Assembly (NCBI GenBank): GCA_963741135.1
Contig: CAVUHC010000007.1
Location: 248,001-312,000, forward strand
DNA: 64,000 nucleotides
Source: Gp6-AA40 sp963741135
Lineage (GTDB): Bacteria > Acidobacteriota > Vicinamibacteria > Vicinamibacterales > UBA2999
Reading direction: 5' to 3'
The notes under the pieces were generated by a model. That model did no database searches. It saw only the letters and a list, made by a program, of their open reading frames with translations, and was not told the DNA's origin. A program made the translations under genes and the position numbers. Of the stretch, positions 17,091 through 24,762 are shown piece after piece. Every line of letters starts with the position of its first letter. Position 1 is the first letter of the stretch.

Positions 17091-17474
17091 ATGTTAAGTG
17101 AATCAGCGCGAATGAGCTCGGCCGCGGAGGCACGTTTCCGCATTCAGACGCCGAATCCCACGTCTCGCGTGGTGAAGGTCATCTCACTCGACAGCGCCAG
17201 CAATCACGAGATCGCGAAACTGGTGGACGAGGTGCCGACGGCCGACCTCGTCGTGATGGTCGCCTCTGCCGGCGCAGATGCGCACGCGGCGGCGATTATC
17301 GGTGAGGCGTGCAGCCTGAAGCACGTGATGACCACGACCCTCGTCATTCACGCCGCATCGGCGACAGACGAAGCGCTATCGAAGACGCTGGCGCAGGTGC
17401 GACCATGGTCGTTGATGGTCGTGATCGCGAGCGACGAGGCGTACGTCGAGGAGATTCTGAGATCCTTCCGATGA
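17091..17474 (+). CDS. small alpha/beta protein of unknown function
   Basis: 127 residues from 17091, or 120 from the ATG at 17112 (MSSAAEARF). The pattern of alternating hydrophobic strands and helices (VVKVISLDSA, ADLVVMVASAGADAH, HVMTTTLVIHAASAT, PWSLMVVIASDEAYVEEIL) suggests a small Rossmann-like or receiver-like domain. No catalytic motif is recognised. It sits between the Rieske oxygenase and the PanB-like gene, all on the plus strand and each separated by a CACGAAG-type repeat. It could be an accessory protein of that catabolic group. Confidence 0.6.
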   Translation: MLSESARMSSAAEARFRIQTPNPTSRVVKVISLDSASNHEIAKLVDEVPTADLVVMVASAGADAHAAAIIGEACSLKHVMTTTLVIHAASATDEALSKTLAQVRPWSLMVVIASDEAYVEEILRSFR

Positions 17475-17485
17475 TTGCGACTCTG

Positions 17486-17560
17486 CGAAGATCACAAAGA
17501 CGTACATAACCACGAAGGTCACGAAGAGCACGAAGCCGTCCTGGTGGTCTTAGTGGTTGC
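17486..17560. repeat. CACGAAG-type interspersed inverted repeat (copy 5)
   Basis: Units GCGAAGATCACAAAGACG, then CCACGAAGGTCACGAAGAGC, then CACGAAG on the left; GGTGGTCTTAGTGGTTG on the right. It fills the gap before the PanB-like gene, which is why the upstream in-frame ATG at 17557 is not taken as its start. Confidence 0.75.
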
Positions 17561-17607
17561 CGAGGACATCCTGCATAGGATTGCTTGGCGCGAGCGGAAG
17601 GCGAGAC

Positions 17608-18465
17608 GTGGAGAACAGGGTGACGATTCCTGCGCTTCAGCAGATGAAGCGCGACGGACGCAAGATCGTCGGCGTGGTGGTGTACGACTACCAGATGGCG
17701 CAGATCGTCGACCGCGCCGGTGTTGACATCGTCTCGGTGGGCGACTCGGTCGGCGTCAACATGTGGGGACAGCAGAGCGAACTGGATGTCACGCTCGACC
17801 AGATGCTCCTCGCCTGCAAGGCTGTGCGTCGAGGCGTCGAACGCGCGCTCGTCAGTTGCGATTTTCCCTACGGGCCGCTGCAGGCGGGTACGGACGCCGC
17901 GGTGCGGGCGGCTATGTACCTTAAGGAGAATGGCGGGGCGGACATGCTGAAGCTGGACGCAGCGTCGGAATACCCTGACGTTGTCAGCGCGATTGCCCGC
18001 GCGGGCATCCCGGTGTGGGCGCAGTTCGGTGTTACGCCGCACTCAAATAGGGGGAAGGGGGAAGGGGGAAGGGGGACGGGGGAAGCGGGAAGCGGGAAGG
18101 GGACTGACGAGTTCGTCGCCGAAGCAAAGCTGTTGGAGCAGGCGGGCGCCGTGATGCTCGATTTCACGCACTCCGGGCCGGTGGCCGGTCCCGCGGTGAC
18201 GCGCGCGGTGTCGATCCCCGTGATCGGCGGTCTCGGTGGAGGGCCGTGGCTCGATGGTCGTGTTCGAGCGGTGGTTAACGCGATCGGTTACATGGCGACG
18301 GCCCTGGACGATACGACGGAGCGCTACGCCAACGTCGCGCGGACGACGCTCGACGCCATGAAGACGTACGCCGAAGACGTCCGCGCCGCGCGCCAGATTC
18401 GAGGGGAGCCTGCTTTGCGCGCGAGCCTCGCCTCGCCGAAGCCGAACGGAGAAGGCGGGAGATAA
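17608..18465 (+). CDS. PanB-like (ketopantoate hydroxymethyltransferase/PEP mutase superfamily) protein with repeat insertion
   Basis: 285 residues from GTG 17608 (VENRVTIPALQQMK). The TIM-barrel pattern of PanB is clear: VYDYQMAQIVDRAGVDIVSVGDSVG and CDFPYGPLQAG carry the two metal-binding aspartates, and DMLKLDAAS corresponds to the substrate lysine. However, the usual KLEGG glutamate is Asp, the HxGxTPQ histidine is replaced (AQFGVTPHS), and the late catalytic glutamate is not found (VMLDFTHSG). It is therefore probably not a true pantothenate enzyme but a C-C lyase or condensing relative used in the local catabolic pathway. Residues about 148-166 (SNRGKGEGGRGTGEA and following) are low-complexity and encoded by a G-rich heptad repeat. 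Confidence 0.65.
   Translation: MENRVTIPALQQMKRDGRKIVGVVVYDYQMAQIVDRAGVDIVSVGDSVGVNMWGQQSELDVTLDQMLLACKAVRRGVERALVSCDFPYGPLQAGTDAAVRAAMYLKENGGADMLKLDAASEYPDVVSAIARAGIPVWAQFGVTPHSNRGKGEGGRGTGEAGSGKGTDEFVAEAKLLEQAGAVMLDFTHSGPVAGPAVTRAVSIPVIGGLGGGPWLDGRVRAVVNAIGYMATALDDTTERYANVARTTLDAMKTYAEDVRAARQIRGEPALRASLASPKPNGEGGR
18050..18103 (+). repeat. G-rich heptad repeat (GGGGGAA)n inside a coding sequence
   Basis: About seven G-tracts: GGGGGAA units, then GGGGGAC, then GGGAAGC units. It is in frame within the PanB-like gene and able in principle to form a G-quadruplex on the coding strand. Related arrays are at 24728-24760 and 43911-43946. Confidence 0.8.
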
Positions 18466-18494
18466 CGTGGCGCCACTCGAATTCCTGGACGACG

Positions 18495-19439
18495 TCAGGC
18501 GGTGAGGCCGAGAGTGTTCGGGGGAAACAGTTCTTCGACCGCGACAGGGCGTGGAATGATCCCCTGCTCCAGACTGTGTCGAATCACGGCCTCGAGCATC
18601 GGCCGGTTCGGCTCGATGCCATAGGGCAGCGGGTCGCCGCCTGTTATTTCCATCACCCTTCGATACACGGCATCGTCAGACGACTGCCCGATTTCCTCAG
18701 CCGCAAGACGTTGGACGTAGAGGCGCTTGGCTTCCGCGAACGCGTTGAAGATGTCCGAAGCCAGATCCGGGTTGGCGGTCAGCAGGTCATTCCTCACGAC
18801 CAGTGTGTGATTGATCGGATAGAGTCCACGCTCGCGGAGGGCGTCGAAACCTGCCTCCCGGGCATTGGGGATCAACGGCTTCACGTCTGGAGAATCGACC
18901 TGGACGCCGATGGCCGCGGGGATCTCGGCAGACATCAGCAGGTCTTCAAGCTTCCTGCCTTTTTCGATCGGCACCACGTTTGGCGGCGGCTGGTACTCCG
19001 CGACGTGCTCGTCTCCTGAGAGCACCCATGTGATTCGACCGAGGTCTACACCGTACTGGTGCTGAAGTATGCTGCGGGCCCAGAGACCCGTGGTGACGGT
19101 GTATCCGCGATTGACCCCGACCTTCTTGCCCTCGAGGTCCTTCGGCCCGGTGATGCCGGTTTTGGTGTTGTACACGATGGCGCCATGGTGGAAGGCGCGC
19201 ACCAGAAAGATCGGCAGGGCGGTGAAGGCTTTGCCGTGCGCGCGGGCACAGATGTAGGTGGTGATGGCCATTTCGGAGATGTCGAACTCGAGTCCCCGGA
19301 CCATGCGTCGGAAGGCGTTGATGATGACCGGCACCTCCTCGAAGTCGAAATCGAAGGTGCTCGGTTGTACGGTCCCGTCTTTCAATGCCTGCGTGTGTCC
19401 GCGGGTGACGATCGCAGTCTTGAGCCTGAGACGATCCAT
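18495..19439 (-). CDS. 4,5-dihydroxyphthalate decarboxylase-like protein (periplasmic-binding-protein fold)
   Basis: 314 residues from ATG 19439. The longer open frame upstream overlaps the divergent aldolase and is rejected. Family marks: FDISEMAITTYI, FLVRAFHHGAIVYN, DLEGKKVGVNRGYTVTTGLWAR, and a C-terminal PLPYGIEPNRPMLEA followed by QGIIPRPVAVEELF, matching 4,5-dihydroxyphthalate decarboxylases. No signal peptide, so a cytoplasmic enzyme is more likely than a transport protein. It is a distant paralogue of the gene at 409. Its start codon is only 9 nt from that of the divergent class II aldolase, so the two promoters must overlap each other's coding sequence or leader. Confidence 0.72.
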   Translation of the reverse strand: MDRLRLKTAIVTRGHTQALKDGTVQPSTFDFDFEEVPVIINAFRRMVRGLEFDISEMAITTYICARAHGKAFTALPIFLVRAFHHGAIVYNTKTGITGPKDLEGKKVGVNRGYTVTTGLWARSILQHQYGVDLGRITWVLSGDEHVAEYQPPPNVVPIEKGRKLEDLLMSAEIPAAIGVQVDSPDVKPLIPNAREAGFDALRERGLYPINHTLVVRNDLLTANPDLASDIFNAFAEAKRLYVQRLAAEEIGQSSDDAVYRRVMEITGGDPLPYGIEPNRPMLEAVIRHSLEQGIIPRPVAVEELFPPNTLGLTA

Positions 19440-19448
19440 GGTGTCCTT

Positions 19449-20186
19449 ATGAGAGAGGCTGTCGAAGAGCTGGTGACGGCGAACCGGATTCTCGCACGAG
19501 AGGGCATCGTCGACTCGTTCGGCCACGTGAGCATTCGGCATCCGGAGGCCCCGGACCGTTATTTACTCTCACGCGCGCGGGCGCCCGAATGCATCGAGAT
19601 CGACGACCTGATGGAATTCACGCTCGAAGGCGCCGCCATCGACGCAGGCGGGCGCAAACCCTATGCGGAGCGGTTCATACACGGCGCGGTGTACGAAGCG
19701 CGGTCCGACATCCACGCGGTCGTCCATCATCACAGTCCCGGCGTGATCCCGTTCGGCGTCACCGGCACGCCGCTGCGCCCCATCATGCACATGTGCGCGT
19801 CGATGGGAACCGACGTGCCGGTCTGGGATTCGCGCACGTCGTTCGGCGATACCAATCTGCTCGTGACCAACATGGACATGGCTCGCGACCTGGCTGCGGC
19901 GCTTGGCAACCGGCCGGTCGCGCTGATGAGGGGGCATGGATGCGTGGTCGCCGGTGGATCGCTGCGCGAGGTCGTCTTCAATTCGGTCTATCTCGAGCTC
20001 AACGCCGACCTCCAGATGAAAGCGCACGCGCTTGGCGAGATCACCTTTCTCAGCGAAGGAGAGGTACAAGCCATTCTCAGCACGCGCAGCTCGTTCACGT
20101 TTGAGCGAGCGTGGGAGCGATGGTGCCGGAGAGCCGGCCGTCCGTACGATTCCAGGCCGATGGAAGGGCCGCTCGCATCGCGATGA
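19449..20186 (+). CDS. class II aldolase/adducin family protein
   Basis: 245 residues from ATG 19449 (MREAVEELVTANRIL). Close in type to the gene at 2498: GHVSIRHPEAPDRYLLSRARAPE, FIHGAVY, VHHHSPGVIPFG with the metal-site histidines, DSRTSFGDTNLLV, and MRGHGCVV. Probably a decarboxylase or aldolase acting on the product of a dihydroxylated aromatic acid, given the divergent decarboxylase-like partner. It overlaps the next gene, rsmH, by an ATGA junction, a surprising coupling of a catabolic gene to a housekeeping rRNA methyltransferase. Confidence 0.8.
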   Translation: MREAVEELVTANRILAREGIVDSFGHVSIRHPEAPDRYLLSRARAPECIEIDDLMEFTLEGAAIDAGGRKPYAERFIHGAVYEARSDIHAVVHHHSPGVIPFGVTGTPLRPIMHMCASMGTDVPVWDSRTSFGDTNLLVTNMDMARDLAAALGNRPVALMRGHGCVVAGGSLREVVFNSVYLELNADLQMKAHALGEITFLSEGEVQAILSTRSSFTFERAWERWCRRAGRPYDSRPMEGPLASR

Positions 20187-21226
20187 CGGAACCAAAGCCC
20201 AAACGGCGCGTTCGATATTCCGGTAAGAACCCTCGCAAGTTTCACGAGAAGTACAAAGAGCTGAACCCGGAGCGGTACGAGGCCGACGTTCGGAAGATCG
20301 TCGAGTCGGGCAAGACGCCGGCGGGGATGCACCGCGCGGTCATGGTCGCGGAGGTGCTGCAGGCGCTGGCGCCGATGGCAGGCCACGTGGCGGTCGACTG
20401 CACCCTCGGCTTCGGCGGCCACGCGCGCGCCATTCTCGAACGCATTCAGCCGGGCGGACGGCTGATTGGTCTCGACGTCGATCCGATCGAGTTGCCGCGC
20501 ACGGAGAAACGGCTACGCGAGGCGGGGTTCGGCGCGGACACGTTTGTCGCGCATCAGAGCAATTTCGCAGGGCTGCCACAGGTGCTGTCGAATGAAGGGA
20601 TCGGCGGAGCAGACGTCATTCTCGCCGACCTCGGCGTCTCGTCGATGCAGCTCGACAATCCTGACCGCGGATTCACCTACAAGGAGCCGGGCCCGCTCGA
20701 CATGCGGATGAATCCCACGCGCGGGGAGCCCGCGTCGCAGTTGCTCGCGCACCTGAGCGAAGCGAAGCTCGTGCGCCTCCTCGAAGACAACGCCGACGAG
20801 CCGCACGCGCACATCATCGCCCGCGTGTTGAAGGCGCAGGCGATCGACACGACCGAGGACCTGTGTCGAAGCGTGAGAGCCGGGATCCTCGCTGAGCGGC
20901 CGAAGGCGTCTGACGCCGACGTGGAGCAGTCGACCCGTCGAACGTGTCAGGCTCTGCGCATCGCCGTGAACGACGAGTTCTCCGCACTTGACACGTTCCT
21001 GCGTCACCTGCCGCTATGCCTCGCCCCCGGCGGCCGCGTCGTCGTGCTGACATTTCACTCCGGCGAAGATCGTCGGGTGAAGAAGGCCTTCCAGGCGGGA
21101 CGTCGCGAGGGGATTTATGCGGCGGTCGCCGACGAGGCCGTGCGTCCGTCGGCGGCAGAAGTGCGAGCGAATCCCCGCGCCGGATCGGCGAAGCTGCGCT
21201 GGGCGGTGCAAGGAGTTCCGACGTGA
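20183..21226 (+). CDS. rsmH: 16S rRNA (cytosine-1402-N4)-methyltransferase
   Basis: 347 residues. The start ATG 20183 overlaps the aldolase stop. It transfers a methyl group from SAM to C1402 of 16S rRNA. Motifs: HRAVMVAEVLQAL, VDCTLGFGGHARAIL (SAM-binding motif I), LIGLDVDPIEL, DVILADLGVSSMQLD, GFTYKEPGPLDMRMNPTRG, and the C-terminal VVLTFHSGEDRRVKKAF. The roughly 40-residue basic N-terminal extension (RRVRYSGKNPRKFHEKYKEL) marks the long-form RsmH. The gene is away from any division/cell-wall cluster, with catabolic genes on both sides. Confidence 0.9.
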   Translation: MTEPKPKRRVRYSGKNPRKFHEKYKELNPERYEADVRKIVESGKTPAGMHRAVMVAEVLQALAPMAGHVAVDCTLGFGGHARAILERIQPGGRLIGLDVDPIELPRTEKRLREAGFGADTFVAHQSNFAGLPQVLSNEGIGGADVILADLGVSSMQLDNPDRGFTYKEPGPLDMRMNPTRGEPASQLLAHLSEAKLVRLLEDNADEPHAHIIARVLKAQAIDTTEDLCRSVRAGILAERPKASDADVEQSTRRTCQALRIAVNDEFSALDTFLRHLPLCLAPGGRVVVLTFHSGEDRRVKKAFQAGRREGIYAAVADEAVRPSAAEVRANPRAGSAKLRWAVQGVPT

Positions 21227-21271
21227 GCGCCGGGCGGTCGTACCTCGTCCTGCACTACCATATGCGCGCTG

Positions 21272-23023
21272 ATGGCCGACGATCCGGACCAGAAAACCCC
21301 GCATAGCCTGGAAGATCACCTCCTGGGCATGGACCCCATGCACGATCACGAGGATGGGGAGTCGGACCACGATCACGATCACGACGACGTCGGCGGCGAG
21401 TACGACCCGACGACGTCAAGCCTGTGGCTGCAGGACAACGTCACGCTCCTGTCGGTCGGGATCGATATCGGTTCCGCGGGAACGCAGGTAATTTTCTCCC
21501 GCGTGCAACTGCGGCGGCTTTCGGAGGAGCTCACCAGCCGGTACTTCGTCGTGGACCGCGAGACCGTGTACCAGTCGCCGGTGGCCTTGACGCCGTATCT
21601 CGACGAGGAGCGCATCGACGACCAGGCCATCGGCCGGATCATCGACTCGGCGTACGCGGCCGCCGGTGTGCATCCGGACGATGTCGACACAGGAGCGGTG
21701 ATCCTCACCGGCGAGGCGCTGCGTCGCGAGAACGCCAAGGCGATCGCCGATGTGCTTGCGGAGGTGGGCGGTGAGTTCGTCTGCGCCGCGGCAGGGCACC
21801 ACATGGAGTCGATGCTCGCGGCGTACGGGTCCGGCGCGGCCAAGGCATCGCACGATCGCGCGGCGGCTCTTCTCAACATCGATATGGGCGGCGGCACGAC
21901 AAAGCTTGCGCTCGTCGAGGCAGGCAACGTCGTGCACACCGCGGCGATTCACCTCGGCGGGCGCCTGGCCGTCATCGACGACGAGGGTCGCCTCACGCGC
22001 CTCGATCCGGCGGGCCGCCATCTCGCTGCGCTCGCGGGTTGCACGTGGAACCTGGGCGACACGGTGAGCGAGCAGGATCTCGCACGCGTCACGGCGTGGA
22101 TGGCCGATGCTCTCGTAGCCGCGCTCACGCAGGATCCGGCGCCCCCAGAGGTCCGTGGGTTGTGGCTGACCGAACCCCTTGGGGTGCTCGGCGGCATCGC
22201 GGGGGCGATGTTCTCGGGCGGCGTCGGTGAGTACGTCTACGGGCGCGAGGAGCATGATTTTGGCGACCTCGGCCGCCGCCTCGGCCACGCCATCCGCGAG
22301 CGCATCGCCGCAGGGTGTTTCCCGTTTCCACTTCTGCCCGCGGGCGAGTGCATGCGTGCCACGGCGCTCGGCGCTTCGGAGTACAGCGTGCAGTTGTCTG
22401 GAAACACGGTCTATATCTCGAGTCCAAGGGAACTGCTGCCTCGCAAGAACCTGCAGGTGATCCACCCTTTGGTGCCGCTTGGCGACACGGTCGACCCGTC
22501 AGCGGTCGCTGCCGTCATCCGAGACCATTTTCAACATTTCGATGTCGTGGAAGGCGATTCGGAAGTCGCGCTCGCGTTCCGCTGGCGCGGCGCACCGGCC
22601 TACGCTCGACTGGCCGGCTTTGCCCGAGGGATTGTGGAGGCGCTCCCGCGCACACTCGCGGCGGAAAAGCCCGTGTTCGTGATCCTTGACAGCGATATCG
22701 CTCAGACGATCGGCGCGATCCTCAAGGACGAACTGGCTGTGACCTCCGAGGTGCTGGTGCTCGACGGCATCTCGCTCTGGGACTTCGATTACATCGATCT
22801 CGGCCGCGTGCGGATGCCGTCTTTCACCGTCCCGGTCACGATCAAGTCACTCGTCTTCGGCGAGGATCCGCGCATCCCCGACGCCGACGCCCGTGGGCGA
22901 CACGATCACGAGCACGGGCACGCGCAGCACCATCACGGGCACGATCACCACCACGACCACGGACATCATCACGGAGACGAGCACCATCACCACCACCACC
23001 ACGTCCCGGATCGTCAGTCTTAG
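21272..23023 (+). CDS. EutA-like ethanolamine ammonia-lyase reactivase homologue with His-rich ends
   Basis: 583 residues. The actin-like ATPase fold is shown by LLSVGIDIGSAGTQVIFSRV (phosphate 1, about residue 60), VILTGEALRRENAKAIADVL, LNIDMGGGTTKLALVEAG (phosphate 2) and LGGRLAVID. EutA normally reactivates adenosylcobalamin-dependent ethanolamine ammonia-lyase, but no eutB/eutC is present. Both ends are histidine-rich: an HDHEDGESDHDHDHDD block at about residues 24-40 and a His/Asp tail from about residue 540. This suggests metal binding or storage. The tail overlaps the next gene in another frame. The context (ABC importer, ThDP enzyme, cupins) points to a different client, perhaps a metal- or cobalamin-dependent enzyme elsewhere. 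Confidence 0.75.
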   Translation: MADDPDQKTPHSLEDHLLGMDPMHDHEDGESDHDHDHDDVGGEYDPTTSSLWLQDNVTLLSVGIDIGSAGTQVIFSRVQLRRLSEELTSRYFVVDRETVYQSPVALTPYLDEERIDDQAIGRIIDSAYAAAGVHPDDVDTGAVILTGEALRRENAKAIADVLAEVGGEFVCAAAGHHMESMLAAYGSGAAKASHDRAAALLNIDMGGGTTKLALVEAGNVVHTAAIHLGGRLAVIDDEGRLTRLDPAGRHLAALAGCTWNLGDTVSEQDLARVTAWMADALVAALTQDPAPPEVRGLWLTEPLGVLGGIAGAMFSGGVGEYVYGREEHDFGDLGRRLGHAIRERIAAGCFPFPLLPAGECMRATALGASEYSVQLSGNTVYISSPRELLPRKNLQVIHPLVPLGDTVDPSAVAAVIRDHFQHFDVVEGDSEVALAFRWRGAPAYARLAGFARGIVEALPRTLAAEKPVFVILDSDIAQTIGAILKDELAVTSEVLVLDGISLWDFDYIDLGRVRMPSFTVPVTIKSLVFGEDPRIPDADARGRHDHEHGHAQHHHGHDHHHDHGHHHGDEHHHHHHHVPDRQS

Positions 23024-24728
23024 CGGCGCGAGCACGAAGGCCGGCTTCGACTGGAAGTGGATCGTGATAGGCGCGTGCGTCGCCTTCACCGTCTACATTG
23101 CGGTCATTCCGCTCGGCTTCCTTCTGTGGCAAAGCTTTCGCACGCCGCAGACGGCGGCGACCGCCGCCGTGTTCACGCTCGGCAACTATGCCGCGGCCTA
23201 CGGCAGCGCCGACACCTGGCGGCTGTTCGGGACCTCGATCCAGTTCGCGCTCGGCGCCTCGCTCTTCGCGTTCGTGCTCGGCACGACGCTCGCGTGGATG
23301 AACGAGCGCACCAACACGCCGTTCAAGTCGATCTTCTTCGCGCTCTCCCTCATCCCGCTGGTCATCCCCTCGATCCTGTTCACCGTCGCCTGGATTCTGC
23401 TCGCGAGCCCGCAGATCGGCATCGTCAACCTCGTGATGCAGGGTTGGTTCGGCCTGACGGAGGCGCCGTTCGACATTTACTCGCTGGGCGGGATGATCTG
23501 GGTGGACGGGCTGCATTACTCGCCGATGGCGTTCCTTCTGATGAGCGCGGCCTTTCGCGCCATGGATCCGTCGCTCGAGGAATCGGCGACCATGAGCGGC
23601 GCCAGCATCTTCCAGGTTGCCTGGCGTGTGACGCTCAGGCTCACCTGGCCGGCGATCTTCGCGACGATCCTCATCCTGTTCGTGCGCTCCATCGAGTCGT
23701 TCGAAGTGCCGGCACTCCTGGGTCTCCCGGTGGGAATCGAGGTGTTTACCTCGTCTATCTACCAGGCGGTGCACCGCTATCCCAGTCAGGTTGGCCTCGC
23801 GTCGGCGTACGCGGTGGCGCTGCTCGCCATCACGACCGCGGGGGTGTATTTCGTCTCGCGGCTCTCCAGCCGCGGGTCGAAGTACGCCACGATGACCGGC
23901 AAGGGTTTCCGCCCGCGGCAGATCGATCTCGGGCGGTGGCGCTGGTTCACGGCGGCGGTCTTCGTCGTGTACTTCGTGCTGATCGTCGTGTTGCCCTTCG
24001 CCGTGCTCCTGTGGTCGTCGTTCCAGAGGTTCTATTCGGTGCCCTCGATGGAGGCGCTACGGAACCTCACGCTCGACCCCTATCGCTTCATCTTCACCTA
24101 CCCGGATCTCGGGCGCACGGTGTGGAACAGTTTCGTGCTCTCCTTTGGCACGGCGACCATCGTGATGCTCGTGACCTCCGTCATCTGCTGGATCGTGGTG
24201 AAGACGAGGCTCCCGGGGCGGTGGCTCCTCGACAACATCGCGTCGCTCCCGATGGTGTTTCCGGGACTCGTGCTCGGCCTGTCGATCATGATCTTCTACC
24301 TGAACGTCGACGTCGGCGTGTACGGCACGATCTGGATCATGTTCATCGCCTACATCACGCGTTTCATGCCGTACGGACTGCGCTACAACACGACGTCGAT
24401 GCTGCAGATCCACAAGGAGCTCGAGGAGTCGGCGGCGATGAGCGGCGCCTCGTGGTTTACGGCCTTCCGCAGGATCATCCTGCCGCTCCTGAAGCCCGGG
24501 CTCCTGGCAGGCTGGATCTACGTGATGATCGTCTCCATCCGGGAGCTCTCGACATCGATCCTCCTCTACAGCCCCGACACGCAGGTGGTGTCCATCGTCA
24601 TCTGGCAGCTATGGGAAAATGGCCAGTACGTGGAGCTCTCGGCGCTCGGAGTGCTCTTCATCACCACGCTCTTCGTGCTCGTTCTGGTCGCCCGTTGGCT
24701 CGGCAACAAGTACGGCGTTAAAGAATGA
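22893..24728 (+). CDS. Fe(III)/putrescine-type ABC transporter permease, two fused membrane halves
   Basis: 611 residues from GTG 22893. No other start codon precedes the first membrane segment (WIVIGACVAFTVYIAVIPLGFLLW), so a 131-nt overlap with the EutA-like gene is required. The overlapped codons give a Thr-rich N-terminus in this frame. Two homologous membrane halves each carry the EAA loop contacting the ATPase: LEESATMSGASIFQVAWRVT and LEESAAMSGASWFTAFRRI. This FbpB-like arrangement is typical of importers for iron, thiamine or organic anions using family-1 binding proteins. The ATPase follows 34 nt downstream and two binding proteins lie at 31132 and 32195. Confidence 0.85.
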   Translation: MGDTITSTGTRSTITGTITTTTTDIITETSTITTTTTSRIVSLSGASTKAGFDWKWIVIGACVAFTVYIAVIPLGFLLWQSFRTPQTAATAAVFTLGNYAAAYGSADTWRLFGTSIQFALGASLFAFVLGTTLAWMNERTNTPFKSIFFALSLIPLVIPSILFTVAWILLASPQIGIVNLVMQGWFGLTEAPFDIYSLGGMIWVDGLHYSPMAFLLMSAAFRAMDPSLEESATMSGASIFQVAWRVTLRLTWPAIFATILILFVRSIESFEVPALLGLPVGIEVFTSSIYQAVHRYPSQVGLASAYAVALLAITTAGVYFVSRLSSRGSKYATMTGKGFRPRQIDLGRWRWFTAAVFVVYFVLIVVLPFAVLLWSSFQRFYSVPSMEALRNLTLDPYRFIFTYPDLGRTVWNSFVLSFGTATIVMLVTSVICWIVVKTRLPGRWLLDNIASLPMVFPGLVLGLSIMIFYLNVDVGVYGTIWIMFIAYITRFMPYGLRYNTTSMLQIHKELEESAAMSGASWFTAFRRIILPLLKPGLLAGWIYVMIVSIRELSTSILLYSPDTQVVSIVIWQLWENGQYVELSALGVLFITTLFVLVLVARWLGNKYGVKE

Positions 24729-24760
24729 GGGGGAAGGGGGAAGGGGGAAGGGGGAAGAGG
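24728..24760 (+). repeat. G-rich heptad repeat (GGGGGAA)4 in the leader of the ABC ATPase gene
   Basis: Four GGGGGAA units occupy almost the whole gap between permease stop and ATPase start. The last unit runs into AAGAGG, the only purine-rich ribosome site before GTG 24763. The repeat is potentially quadruplex-forming in the mRNA. Confidence 0.8.
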
Positions 24761-24762
24761 CC

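Noticed and set aside
17557..17607. Upstream ATG start for the PanB-like gene
   Set aside because: It lies in the CACGAAG repeat and adds a non-homologous stretch; GTG 17608 begins the conserved sequence.
24619..24762. Earlier start for the ABC ATPase
   Set aside because: It would overlap the permease and translate the G-rich heptad; GTG 24763 begins directly with the ATPase fold.
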